Numbered from the stretch's first letter, positions 1 through 7,906 are shown. The stretch: 12,982 nt of DNA from DASXBA01 sp046729895 (GCA_046729895.1 JBKPHP010000102.1:1-12982), one strand, 5' to 3'. Numbers and translations are program-made. Notes: generated by a model not told the origin, from the letters alone.

Positions 1-334
1 TGCGCAGGGTCCGCTCGTCGAGGTCGAGCACGCCGCTTCCCTCGTCCAGGAGCACCCCGGCGTTGTTCACGAGCACGTCGACATGGATGCCGCGCTGGGT
101 CAACTCGCCCATGCAGCGCTCGACGCTCGCCTCGTCGGCCACGTCGAGCTGCAGGTGATCGACCTGGTGCCCGTCCGATCGCAGCCGCTTGGCGGCAGCC
201 TCGCCGGCCCCTGGGTCGCGGCTCGTCAATACGACACTCATGCCCGCGGCGGCGAGCCGGCGCGCCGCCTCGAAGCCGATGCCCCGGTTCGCGCCGGTGA
301 CCAGGGCCGTCCGGACGCCCGGCTCAGGCGGCAC
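1..334 (-). CDS. SDR-family oxidoreductase, N-terminal part (gene runs off the window)
   Basis: This is the first 111 residues of a short-chain dehydrogenase/reductase, cut by the window edge. The Rossmann cofactor motif TGANRGIG lies at residues 13-20, a conserved aspartate (LDV) near 64, and the NNAG motif at 90-93. The catalytic Tyr-x-x-x-Lys would lie beyond the edge. The family reduces carbonyls or oxidises alcohols with NAD(P)H in the cytoplasm; the substrate cannot be told here. The start is GTG at 334: an in-frame TGA lies just upstream (362-364, which is also the stop of the preceding gene) and there is no ATG in between. No clear Shine-Dalgarno is visible. It begins 27 bp after the SnoaL-like gene on the same strand, so the two are probably cotranscribed. 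The family call is firm, the start moderate. Confidence 0.88.
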   Translation of the reverse strand, partial: MPPEPGVRTALVTGANRGIGFEAARRLAAAGMSVVLTSRDPGAGEAAAKRLRSDGHQVDHLQLDVADEASVERCMGELTQRGIHVDVLVNNAGVLLDEGSGVLDLDERTLR

Positions 335-361
335 GGTCGGTGGCCCAGTGGCCCCAGGTGG

Positions 362-832
362 TCAGCGGTTGAGGCCCTCCTCGGGAGTCGCGAACAGCCG
401 CTTGGAGTTCTCGTTCAGGTCGGCGAAGCGCTCGACCATCTGGGCGGCGACGCGCCAGCCGCCGTCGACCCGGCGTACCCGCCAGGCATGAAAGCACGAC
501 CCGGTGAACTCCTCGCTGACGGGGGACGGGGATTCCCATCGACGCAGGAAGAACTGAAGCCTGGTGTGCGCCTCGATGTCGCCGTCGGTATCCCGGCGCT
601 CCAGAAGCTCGTCGATCACGTGCTTCTCGTCGAAGAAGCCCTCGCGCTGGGAGAGGAAGTCGCGCAGTCCTTCGTGGCCGCGCCAGACATGTCCGCCGAT
701 GAAGCCCGTCTCGAAATCCTCCGTGAGGACCTCGTCCATCATGGCCTCGGCGCTCGGGTGGCCCTGCAGAATCGTCAGGTAGCGCTGAAGGAGCTGGACC
801 AGTCGGTCGTCCGTGAGAGCGTCCGTCGGCAT
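362..832 (-). CDS. SnoaL-like (NTF2-fold) domain protein
   Basis: A 156-residue protein with the look of the SnoaL/NTF2-like superfamily. It has an N-terminal helix (LVQLLQRYLTIL, about 11-22) and a region around EVLTEDFETGFIGGHVWRGH (34-53), typical of the family's 'damage zone then WxGHEG' pattern. A beta-rich C-terminal half follows, with HTRLQFFLRRW (89-99), CFHAWRVRRVDGGWRV (113-128) and VERFADLN. These small cone-shaped folds act as cyclases, isomerases, hydrolases or ligand-binding proteins, and the sequence alone does not give the substrate. Length is normal for the family. The ATG at 832 sits 9 nt after a TANNNT box, supporting this start and a leaderless transcript. It probably leads a two-gene unit with the SDR. 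I am sure of the fold class, not of the activity. Confidence 0.82.
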   Translation of the reverse strand: MPTDALTDDRLVQLLQRYLTILQGHPSAEAMMDEVLTEDFETGFIGGHVWRGHEGLRDFLSQREGFFDEKHVIDELLERRDTDGDIEAHTRLQFFLRRWESPSPVSEEFTGSCFHAWRVRRVDGGWRVAAQMVERFADLNENSKRLFATPEEGLNR

Positions 833-841
833 TCGGCTCCG

Positions 842-847
842 ACTCTA
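842..847 (-). promoter_or_regulatory. Putative -10 box (TAGAGT) of the SnoaL-like gene
   Basis: On the minus strand TAGAGT is followed by 9 nt and then the ATG at 832. This fits TANNNT and puts transcription initiation at or within a few bases of the start codon. No convincing -35 is visible. The rest of the 833-940 gap holds only a weak GC-rich inverted repeat (about 895-915) downstream of the PfkB gene, with no T-run. Confidence 0.5.
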
Positions 848-940
848 ACCGGGACGAGGCACTCGTTCAGCGTCCGTCGCCAGGACGATAGCCCGATCCC
901 GGGCCGCGGGCGTGCCACGGGGCAGCGCGGAAGCAATGAC

Positions 941-1864
941 CTAGCGTGCGGGGACCTGTTCGATGGCAGTTATCTGGCGGAACTGCCCGAAGCGCTCGTC
1001 GATCTCGTCGCGGGTCAGGCGCCGCACCCGCTCGGTGCCGAACTCCTCGACGTTGAACGAGGCGAGCACCGAGCCGTAGGTCATCGCGCGCCGCAGCGTG
1101 AGCTCGTCTGGCTCGCCCTCCTGCGAGGAGAGGAAACCGAGGAAGCCGCCGGCGAACGAATCGCCGGCGCCGGTGGGATCCACGACCGTCTCGAGCGGGA
1201 AGGCCGGCAGGGCGAAGAACCCCTCTTCCGTGTAGAGGGCAGCGCCGTACTCGCCTTGCTTGGCGACAACGGTGCGGGGACCCATCGCCATCACCTCGCG
1301 CGCGGCCCGGAGGAGATTGGGCTGCGCCGTGAGCATGCGCAGCTCGGCGTCGTTCATCAGCACCATGTCCACCCCGCTGATCGTGCGTACCAGCGAGTCG
1401 CGGGCGGTCTCGATCCACAGGTTCATCGAGTCGAGGCCGGCCAGGCGGGTGCCCGCGCACTGCTCGCGCACCTCCCGCTGGAGATCCGGCTGGATGTTGG
1501 CGAGGAACAGTACGTCGGCCTGCTTCGACTCCTCCGAGAGCTTGGGGGCGAAGTCGCCGAATACGTTGAGCTGGGTGTCGTCGGTGTGGGCGACGTTCAG
1601 GTCGTACTCGTAGTGCCCGCGCCAGAAGAAGGTGCGCCCGCCCTCGACCCGCTCGATGTCGCCCGTGATCACGCCCCGGTCGCGCAGCACGGCGTACTCG
1701 TCGTCGCCGAAGTCGTCTCCGACCGGGCCCACCACCCGAACCTCGCCGAAGAAGCTGGCGGCCAGCGAGAAGTGCACGGCGGAGCCTCCGAGCATGCGCT
1801 CACGCTCCCCGAAGGGGGTCTTGACGGAGTCGAAGGCAATCGAGCCGACCACGACCAGGCTCAT
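941..1864 (-). CDS. PfkB/ribokinase-family carbohydrate (or nucleoside) kinase
   Basis: A 307-residue cytoplasmic kinase of the ribokinase/PfkB fold, transferring phosphate from ATP to a sugar, sugar phosphate or nucleoside hydroxyl. The C-terminal signature DPTGAGDSFAGGF spans 229-241, with the anion-hole GAGD and catalytic base Asp235. The N-terminal substrate region GGSAVHFSLAASFFG (26-40) occupies the place of the usual GGxAxN, with His-Phe where many members have Asn. The segment NDAELRMLT (171-179) is the conserved N-x-x-E region before the ATP site. The length is typical. The specific substrate is not identifiable. It is divergent from the quinone oxidoreductase with only 28 bp between the two ATGs, and a TAGTCT box 9 nt before this ATG suggests a leaderless message. 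The family call is solid. Confidence 0.93.
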   Translation of the reverse strand: MSLVVVGSIAFDSVKTPFGERERMLGGSAVHFSLAASFFGEVRVVGPVGDDFGDDEYAVLRDRGVITGDIERVEGGRTFFWRGHYEYDLNVAHTDDTQLNVFGDFAPKLSEESKQADVLFLANIQPDLQREVREQCAGTRLAGLDSMNLWIETARDSLVRTISGVDMVLMNDAELRMLTAQPNLLRAAREVMAMGPRTVVAKQGEYGAALYTEEGFFALPAFPLETVVDPTGAGDSFAGGFLGFLSSQEGEPDELTLRRAMTYGSVLASFNVEEFGTERVRRLTRDEIDERFGQFRQITAIEQVPAR

Positions 1865-1873
1865 GGCCGGGGG

Positions 1874-1883
1874 AGACTAGGCT
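1874..1883. promoter_or_regulatory. Divergent promoter core with two -10 boxes sharing one TA
   Basis: The ten bases AGACTAGGCT contain TAGGCT on the plus strand (1878-1883) and TAGTCT on the minus strand (1879 to 1874), sharing the central TA. Each box ends exactly 9 nt before an ATG: 1893 on plus for the quinone oxidoreductase, 1864 on minus for the PfkB kinase. The whole intergenic gap is 28 bp, so both promoters must lie here or inside the opposite gene. No -35 is evident. A second, overlapping minus-strand TAGCCT (1884 to 1879) could also serve the kinase. Confidence 0.55.
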
Positions 1884-1892
1884 ACGAGCCCC

Positions 1893-2861
1893 ATGCGCGC
1901 CGTCCGGATCGAGCGCTTCGGAGGTCCCGAGGTACTGGAGGTCGTGGACGTTCCCGCACCCGAGCCCGGCGAGGGCGAGGTGCTGATCGAGGTCGCCCGG
2001 GCGGGCCTGAACTTCGGCGACACTCACCAGCGGGAGAACAGCTACCTCACGAAGTTCGAAGTCCCCCTCGTGCTTGGCGGCGAGGTAGCCGGGCGGGTGG
2101 CCCGGGGCGACGGCTTCGAGCCTGGTCAGCGGGTGGTAGCGATGCTGCCAAGCGGCGGCTACGCGGAGTACGCGGCGGCTCCGGCGACCACGACCTTCCC
2201 GCTCCCGGACGGCCTGGGCGACGAGGTGGCGCTCGCCTTGCTCGTCCAGGGCCTGACCGCGTGGCACCTGTACCGCACCTCGGCGAAGCTTGCCGAGGGC
2301 GAGAGCGTGGTGGTGGTCTCCGGGGCGGGCGGCGTGGGCAGCCTGGCCGTGCAGCTGGCGAAGCCGTGCGGGGCGGGCCGGGTGATCGCGACGGCAAGCT
2401 CCGACGAGAAGCGCGACAAGACACTGGAGCTGGGAGCCGACGCCGCCGTTGACACGAACGCAGAGGACCTGACGGCCGCGCTGATCGAGGCCAACGGCGG
2501 TGAGCGGGTCGACGTGGTGCTGGAGATGGCCGGCGGCAGGGTGTTCGATCAGAGCTTCGAGGCCCTCGCCCCGTTCGGGCGCCTGGTGACCTACGGAATC
2601 GCGAGCAATGAGCAGAACGAGGTCAGGAGCGGACGGCTGATGCGCAAGAGCCGGGCGGTGGTCGGCTTCTGGCTGATGCACTGCCTCGGCCGCCGGGACC
2701 TGATGGAGGAGCCGTTGGCCGATCTGTTCGAGCGGGCCGCAAGGGGCGAGCTACGGCCGCAGGTGGGCGAGACCTATCCCATGTCGGAGGTGCGCCGCGC
2801 CCACGAAGACCTTCAGGGCCGGGGCACGACCGGCAAGCTGCTGCTGGACCCGTCCGCCTAG
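1893..2861 (+). CDS. NADPH:quinone oxidoreductase-like, zinc-free medium-chain dehydrogenase
   Basis: A 322-residue quinone-oxidoreductase-type member of the medium-chain dehydrogenase superfamily, predicted to reduce quinones or enals with NADPH in the cytosol. The N-terminal GroES-like domain starts MRAVRIERFGGPEVLE and contains RAGLNFGDTHQR (36-47), the usual NxxD region of QORs. The nucleotide-binding motif is GAGGVG at 144-149, and ATASSDEKRD (166-175) follows the second strand in the manner of NADPH-preferring enzymes. The structural-zinc cysteines of alcohol dehydrogenases are absent, so no zinc is expected. The tail GTTGKLLLDPSA is typical of the family. AKPCGAG near 156-162 replaces the common AKxxGA. 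It is divergent from the kinase gene and preceded by TAGGCT 9 nt upstream. The exact substrate is unknown. Confidence 0.92.
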   Translation: MRAVRIERFGGPEVLEVVDVPAPEPGEGEVLIEVARAGLNFGDTHQRENSYLTKFEVPLVLGGEVAGRVARGDGFEPGQRVVAMLPSGGYAEYAAAPATTTFPLPDGLGDEVALALLVQGLTAWHLYRTSAKLAEGESVVVVSGAGGVGSLAVQLAKPCGAGRVIATASSDEKRDKTLELGADAAVDTNAEDLTAALIEANGGERVDVVLEMAGGRVFDQSFEALAPFGRLVTYGIASNEQNEVRSGRLMRKSRAVVGFWLMHCLGRRDLMEEPLADLFERAARGELRPQVGETYPMSEVRRAHEDLQGRGTTGKLLLDPSA

Positions 2862-2932
2862 CGCGGTCGCCGCTCGTGCAGGGCCCGCCGGCGTCGAGCC
2901 GCACGGGGGCCGGGCGGCCGTGAGCCAGTGAG

Positions 2933-2938
2933 TACCCT
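2933..2938 (+). promoter_or_regulatory. Putative -10 box (TACCCT) of the helicase cluster
   Basis: TACCCT ends 10 nt before the ATG at 2949, matching the spacing at other unit-leading genes in this window. It lies inside the reading frame if the GTG at 2928 were used, so it argues for the ATG at 2949. The 87-bp gap after the quinone oxidoreductase is GC-rich and shows no clear terminator, only a five-base CGTGC/GCACG inverted repeat (2875-2879 and 2901-2905) with a long loop. Confidence 0.45.
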
Positions 2939-2948
2939 CAATCGGCTG

Positions 2949-4375
<1,427 letters not shown>

Positions 4376-4379
<4 letters not shown>

Positions 4380-4837
4380 GCCAGGCGACCCTGCACACGA
4401 ACCATGGTCCGGTGATGGTGGAGCTGTTCGACGAGGACGCTCCCAAGACCGTGGACAACTTCCTGAAGCTCTCGCGCGAGGGCTACTACGACGGCCTGAC
4501 CTTCCACCGCGTGATCAGGGGCTTCATGATCCAGGGTGGCTGCCCGGAGGGAACGGGCACCGGGGGCCCGGGCTATGAGTTCGAGGACGAGATCAACCGG
4601 CACAAGCTCGTGCGCGGCGCGCTGGCCATGGCCAATCGGGGGCCCGACACCAACGGGAGCCAGTTCTTCATAGTCACGACGGAGGAGGCGCCGTGGCTGG
4701 ACGGCAAGCACACCGTCTTCGGCCGCGTGGCCGAGGGCATGGAGTCCGTCGATTCCATCGAGGCGGTGGAGACGGGTCCGCAGGACCGGCCCGCGGAGCC
4801 CGTCGTCATCGAGAGGGTGGAGCTCCATGAGGGTTGA
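4376..4837 (+). CDS. Cyclophilin-type peptidyl-prolyl cis-trans isomerase
   Basis: A 153-residue single-domain cytoplasmic cyclophilin with no signal peptide, catalysing cis-trans isomerisation of Xaa-Pro bonds. The active-site residues are all present: Arg45 in FHRVIRGFMIQGG, Phe50, Gln53, the ANRGPDTNGSQFFI stretch (86-99), Trp107 and His112 in APWLDGKHTVFGRV. It should therefore be active and cyclosporin-binding in principle. Its ATG overlaps the helicase stop by four bases (ATGA), suggesting translational coupling. A GGAGG lies 13 nt upstream and GAAG 5 nt upstream of the start. Its own end overlaps the next gene by 11 bases. The linkage to helicase and thiol-redox genes suggests a folding or RNA-maintenance housekeeping unit, but this is inference. 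Confidence 0.96.
4819..4822 (+). promoter_or_regulatory. Shine-Dalgarno GGAG of the thioredoxin-like gene
   Basis: GGAG lies 4 nt before the ATG at 4827, inside the end of the cyclophilin gene. It fixes the start, which otherwise lies within the upstream coding sequence. Confidence 0.6.
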
Positions 4838-5153
4838 GTTCCTGTGGTGGGAGGGCTGCCCCTCGCATCCGGAGGCGCTCGAGCAGCTGAAGCAGGTGCT
4901 GCGCGAGGAGGGGCTCGACCCCGAGTCCGTCGAGCGGGTTGAGATCGTGAGTGACGAGCAGGCGGAGCGGGAGCGCTTCTTCGGCTCTCCGACCATCCGA
5001 ATCGATGGCAAGGACGTGGTGCCCGCCGGCGAGGGCGATCCCGTGGGCCTCAGCTGCCGGGTCTACAGGCTGCGCGACGGGCGTCCGTCGCCCAGCCCCG
5101 ACGTCGAGGACGTGCGGGACGCCGTGCGAAGGAGGGTCTATGCAACCGGGTGA
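4827..5153 (+). CDS. Thioredoxin-fold protein with single N-terminal cysteine (CPSH)
   Basis: A 108-residue thioredoxin-like protein. Strand one leads into WWEGCPSHPEAL (7-18), where the usual CxxC is CPSH: Cys11 is present and the resolving cysteine is replaced by His14. GSPTIRIDG (53-61) provides the cis-proline (Pro55), followed by a second conserved-looking cysteine in LSCRVYR (Cys77). Such proteins appear in actinobacteria as small thioredoxin-family or alkylmercury-lyase-annotated proteins of unproven function (my recollection of the family, not checked). Cys11 and Cys77 could form the redox pair, or the protein may bind metal or a thiol cofactor. The start is set by GGAG four bases upstream. 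It overlaps the cyclophilin by 11 bases and the redoxin by 14, so the three products are probably made together. Confidence 0.82.
   Translation: MRVEFLWWEGCPSHPEALEQLKQVLREEGLDPESVERVEIVSDEQAERERFFGSPTIRIDGKDVVPAGEGDPVGLSCRVYRLRDGRPSPSPDVEDVRDAVRRRVYATG
5129..5135 (+). promoter_or_regulatory. Strong Shine-Dalgarno (AAGGAGG) of the redoxin gene
   Basis: AAGGAGG is placed 4 nt before the ATG at 5140. It decides the start: the same frame stays open upstream to 4951, but that extension is the shadow of the thioredoxin-like gene. Confidence 0.75.
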
Positions 5154-5664
5154 CAGCGCTCCCGACCTCAGGCTCCCCGACACCGACGGCCAGGAGCACA
5201 GCCTCCGAGGCGACGGCGTGACCGCTGTCGTGTTCACCTGCAATCACTGCCCCTACGCGCTCGCCTGGCACGACAGGATCCTTGCCGTCGCGCGCGACTA
5301 CGCGGACCGGGGTGTGCGGCTGCTCGCGGTCAACCCAAACGACACGGACCGCTACCCGGCGGACTCCTACGAGGCGATGAAGGACCGCGTGGCCGCGGAA
5401 GGCGGGTGGCCGCTCCCGTACCTGCGCGACGAGCGTCAGGAGGCGGCGCGCGCCCTGGACGCCAAGGCGACGCCCGACGTCTTCGTCTTCGACGCCGAGG
5501 GACGACTCCGCTACCGCGGTGCGCCCGACTCGAACTACCGCGACTCCTCGCAGGACGCGGTCTGGCTTCGGGACGCTCTCGATGCGGTGCTCGGGGGCGG
5601 CGAGCCCGACCCGGCGGAGACCGAGCCGGTGGGCTGCAGCATCAAGTGGAAGTCCCGCGCCTGA
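5140..5664 (+). CDS. Redoxin-domain (AhpC/TSA-TlpA-like) thiol oxidoreductase with CNHC motif
   Basis: A 174-residue thioredoxin-fold protein without signal peptide, probably a cytoplasmic thiol peroxidase-like or disulfide oxidoreductase. MQPGDSAPDLRLPDTDG matches the redoxin N-terminus. FTCNHCPY (32-39) carries the CxxC pair Cys34/Cys37, and the cis-proline is in KATPDVFVF (Pro112). GRLRYRGAPDSNY (121-133) is the usual strand-turn-strand. Near the C-terminus GCSIKWK (165-171) adds a third cysteine, a tail I associate with this subfamily. Its start overlaps the preceding thioredoxin-like gene by 14 bases and has the best ribosome-binding site of the window. The pairing with a one-cysteine thioredoxin-like partner suggests a shared redox task, unproven. 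The stop codon lies inside a hairpin that also covers the next gene's start. Confidence 0.9.
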   Translation: MQPGDSAPDLRLPDTDGQEHSLRGDGVTAVVFTCNHCPYALAWHDRILAVARDYADRGVRLLAVNPNDTDRYPADSYEAMKDRVAAEGGWPLPYLRDERQEAARALDAKATPDVFVFDAEGRLRYRGAPDSNYRDSSQDAVWLRDALDAVLGGGEPDPAETEPVGCSIKWKSRA

Positions 5665-5685
5665 GCACCGCCTGGCTCGGTGCTC
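5663..5685 (+). repeat. Perfect 8-bp hairpin spanning redoxin stop and EamA start
   Basis: GAGCACCG (5663-5670), a 7-nt loop, then CGGTGCTC (5678-5685). The left arm overlaps the redoxin TGA and the right arm contains the GTG start at 5680. No T-run follows, so an intrinsic terminator is unlikely. A structure that sequesters the start codon, opened by ribosomes finishing the redoxin, is a more natural reading. Confidence 0.6.
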
Positions 5686-6519
5686 GCCGTCGCCCTCGGC
5701 CTCGCCTCGAGCGTCTCCTGGGGCATCGCCGACTTCCTGGGCGGGCTCAAGAGCCGCACGCTCGAGCTGCTCACGGTGCTGCTCTTCTCGCAGGGGGCGG
5801 GGTTTCTCCTGATCACGGCGCTCGTGTCGGTGCGCGGGGAACCGGCTCCGGACGCCACCCATGTCCTCTACGCCTGCCTCTCGGGCGTGTCGGGGATCGT
5901 CGCCCTCGCCGCTTTCTACCGCGGGCTCGCGGTGGGGGCGATGACTGTCGTCGCGCCCATCGCGGGAACGGCGGCCGTCCTGCCGGTCGCGGTGGGGCTG
6001 ATCTCCGGGGAGCGCCCAGCGGGCCTGCAGGCGGCGGGCATCGTGCTGGCGATCGCCGGCGTGGCGCTCGCCTCCCGTGAGCAGCCCGAAGAAGGAGGGT
6101 CCAGACGCGTGGCCGCCGGCGCGGGGCTCGCGCTTCTCTCCGCGCTGGGCTTCGGCGGCTTCTTCGTGGCAATGGACGCCGCGAGCGAGGCGGACGTCTT
6201 CTGGGCAAGCTTCTTCAACCGCGCGACCAGCTTGGGCATTCTCGTCGCGGCGGCGCTGGCGCTGCGGCCGAGAGTGGCGATCGGCGTCCGCGAGGCCCGA
6301 GTCCTGGTCCTGATCGGCATGATGGACATCTCGGCCAATGTGCTGTTCGCGGTCGCCTCCACCGAGGGCCTTGTCAGCCTGGTATCCGTGCTCGCCTCGC
6401 TCTATCCGGTCGTCACCGTTCTGCTCGCGCGCCTGGTGCTGGGGGAGCGCATTCGGCGGCCGCAGCAGGCGGGCGTGGTGGCCGTGTTGGCCGGCGTGGC
6501 GCTGATCAGCGCGGGCTGA
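5680..6519 (+). CDS. EamA/DMT-family transporter (10 predicted membrane helices)
   Basis: A 279-residue integral membrane protein of the drug/metabolite transporter superfamily, with two EamA halves (about 1-131 and 145-279). MLAVALGLASSVSWGIADFLGG (1-22) is a characteristic first helix. The second half ends with SLVSVLASLYPVVTVLLARLVLGERI, the usual 'YPV-T-LLA---L-ER' helix pair, followed by a last helix. A short charged linker with EQPEEGGSRR separates the halves. The substrate is unknown; the family exports amino acids, metabolites or nucleobases. The start is GTG at 5680, 15 nt after the redoxin stop, with no clear Shine-Dalgarno; the start codon lies in the right arm of a perfect hairpin. 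The gene ends 14 bp inside the convergent lipoprotein gene. Confidence 0.92.
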   Translation: MLAVALGLASSVSWGIADFLGGLKSRTLELLTVLLFSQGAGFLLITALVSVRGEPAPDATHVLYACLSGVSGIVALAAFYRGLAVGAMTVVAPIAGTAAVLPVAVGLISGERPAGLQAAGIVLAIAGVALASREQPEEGGSRRVAAGAGLALLSALGFGGFFVAMDAASEADVFWASFFNRATSLGILVAAALALRPRVAIGVREARVLVLIGMMDISANVLFAVASTEGLVSLVSVLASLYPVVTVLLARLVLGERIRRPQQAGVVAVLAGVALISAG

Positions 6520-7858
6520 TCGTCTTTCGGAGCTCCGTCGCGCTGCGAGAGGCGGCGGCGAGGTCCTCGTCGTCCACGTTCGTGCGCAGCTCGAGCAGAC
6601 CCGCGTTGAGGCGGGCAGTGGGACCGATCCGGTCCCGGATCCATTCCAGCGTCGAGACGTCGCCGTTGACGGCTCCGAGGTCACGGGCGGCGGCGTCCAC
6701 TACCACCTGTCGCGCCCACAGGTCGAAGCGGTCCCGATCGATCTCGACGGAAGGCCGATAGCGAAGCTCCAGGTCGAGGGCGGCCTGGGTGACGTCGAGC
6801 GCGGCGTTGCGGGCCCGCGCCACATCTCGCGCCTTGACGGCCCGGGTGAGGTCCGCGAGCGCCCGATCGGCCGGGCGGATGAGCCGGAACGGCAAGTCGG
6901 GGGCCCGGCGGAGCGCGTCCCAATCGGCGGCCATCGCCTCGACGCCGGTCGTGGCTGTCCGCCAGCGCCTGGATCCCGCCGCGCCGAACGTGGCGTCGGC
7001 TCGGCGACGGAGGCTTCGCAGCGCCTGCGGGGGCGGACGGTCGGCGGCGTCGGCGGGCACGGCGACGGCGAGGGCCTCGAGCTCGCCGTCGCTCGCCGTG
7101 TAGAACTCGCCGTAGCCCGGCGCGAAGACCTTGTCGGAGAAGCTCCCGTCGTCGTGGAGCTCCCTTCCGACCATCGCCCCCTTGACGGGACCGAGAGGGC
7201 CCCTCACGGTCTCGCCGGTCCTCTTGACCGCGACCTCCTCGAACACCCGGCCCGGGATGTTCTCGGCCCGGCTCACGTCCCCCACCTTGGGGTGGGCCGG
7301 CATGATCATCGCCGCGGGACCGTCCTTGCCGGCGAGCCAGGCGTCCGATGTGTCCGCGACGAATCCGTCCTTGTAGTTGAAGACCTCCTCGCCGAAGTAC
7401 CAGACCGAGCCGTCGTCGGCCTGGGCGTAGAGGTCGAGCGCGACTTCCTCGATGCGCCCGCCGATGTAGGCGGTGTACTGGGACACGAGCGTCTTGACGC
7501 ATTGACCCTTGCTCCACTCGATCACCCTCGCGTCGGGAAGGAGCGTCGTCTCGGTCCGGAAGGGCTTCCCCTCGACCTTTCCGTTCAGGACCACCGAGCG
7601 AAGCCTGCTGACCGGGAAGAGCGGGTTGCTGACCCTGGTCGGGTGCGAGAACGGCGGGGCCTCGAGATCCACTCGCTCGTTGCGCGGCGCCACCGGGAGC
7701 TCCCCCAAGCCGGCCGCAGCCAGCTCCGCCGAGCTGGGCTGGGGAACCTTCGTGGTCGCGCTCTCGTCGCAGGCGCCGCTTCCGCTCCCGTCGCCATCCC
7801 CGCAGCTCGCCGCGAGGAGGACGACGGCGAGGCCGATGATGCGCGCTGGCCGGCGCAT
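6506..7858 (-). CDS. Predicted lipoprotein of unknown function, two regions
   Basis: A 450-residue protein I do not recognise by name. It begins with a basic, hydrophobic leader ending LLAASC, a plausible lipobox with Cys19, followed by a Gly/Ser/Asp-rich tether, so it is probably anchored outside the membrane. The first region (about 60-270) is beta-rich, with NPLFPV, DGSVWYFGEEVFNY and MIMPAHPKVGD. I recall similar sequence in conserved hypothetical secreted proteins, unchecked. The second region (about 290-445) is helical, with repeated Ala/Arg-rich helices and RYRPSVEIDRDRFDLWARQ. The ATG at 7858 is preferred over that at 7873, because TATGGT ends 10 nt before it and it gives a cleaner signal peptide. 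It starts 48 bp after the HAD gene. Direct repeats upstream may be an operator. Confidence 0.8.
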   Translation of the reverse strand: MRRPARIIGLAVVLLAASCGDGDGSGSGACDESATTKVPQPSSAELAAAGLGELPVAPRNERVDLEAPPFSHPTRVSNPLFPVSRLRSVVLNGKVEGKPFRTETTLLPDARVIEWSKGQCVKTLVSQYTAYIGGRIEEVALDLYAQADDGSVWYFGEEVFNYKDGFVADTSDAWLAGKDGPAAMIMPAHPKVGDVSRAENIPGRVFEEVAVKRTGETVRGPLGPVKGAMVGRELHDDGSFSDKVFAPGYGEFYTASDGELEALAVAVPADAADRPPPQALRSLRRRADATFGAAGSRRWRTATTGVEAMAADWDALRRAPDLPFRLIRPADRALADLTRAVKARDVARARNAALDVTQAALDLELRYRPSVEIDRDRFDLWARQVVVDAAARDLGAVNGDVSTLEWIRDRIGPTARLNAGLLELRTNVDDEDLAAASRSATELRKTISPR

Positions 7859-7868
7859 GTCCGGCGCC

Positions 7869-7874
7869 ACCATA
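7869..7874 (-). promoter_or_regulatory. Putative -10 box (TATGGT) of the lipoprotein gene
   Basis: On the minus strand TATGGT ends 10 nt before the ATG at 7858. It contains the alternative ATG at 7873, which makes that alternative less likely to be the translation start. Confidence 0.45.
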
Positions 7875-7885
7875 GGACGCCGAAA

Positions 7886-7902
7886 TGAGACTTCCGTGAG
7901 AC
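7886..7902 (-). promoter_or_regulatory. Direct repeats GTCTCA with 11-bp period at the -35 position
   Basis: TGAGAC occurs at 7886-7891 and again at 7897-7902 on the plus strand, reading GTCTCA twice on the minus strand, one helical turn apart. With the -10 at 7874-7869 and a 17-bp spacer, a -35 would fall at 7897-7892, between the two copies. Two half-sites at this spacing around -35 resemble sites bound by OmpR/PhoB-type regulators. Six-base repeats can arise by chance, so this is tentative. Confidence 0.3.
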
Positions 7903-7906
7903 GCGC

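Noticed and set aside
83..2452. A very long open frame on the plus strand across the SDR, SnoaL and PfkB genes
   Set aside because: It runs antisense to three recognisable genes and then out of frame into the quinone oxidoreductase. Its translation is low-complexity Arg/Gly/Ala-rich sequence with no family motif, as expected of GC-rich shadow frames.
2875..2905. Inverted repeat CGTGC/GCACG after the quinone oxidoreductase as a terminator
   Set aside because: The stem is only five bases with a 21-nt loop and no T-run, which is expected by chance in GC-rich DNA.
4951..5139. Longer N-terminus for the redoxin
   Set aside because: The extension is a shadow of the thioredoxin-like gene. AAGGAGG just before the ATG at 5140 and a normal redoxin N-terminus settle the start.
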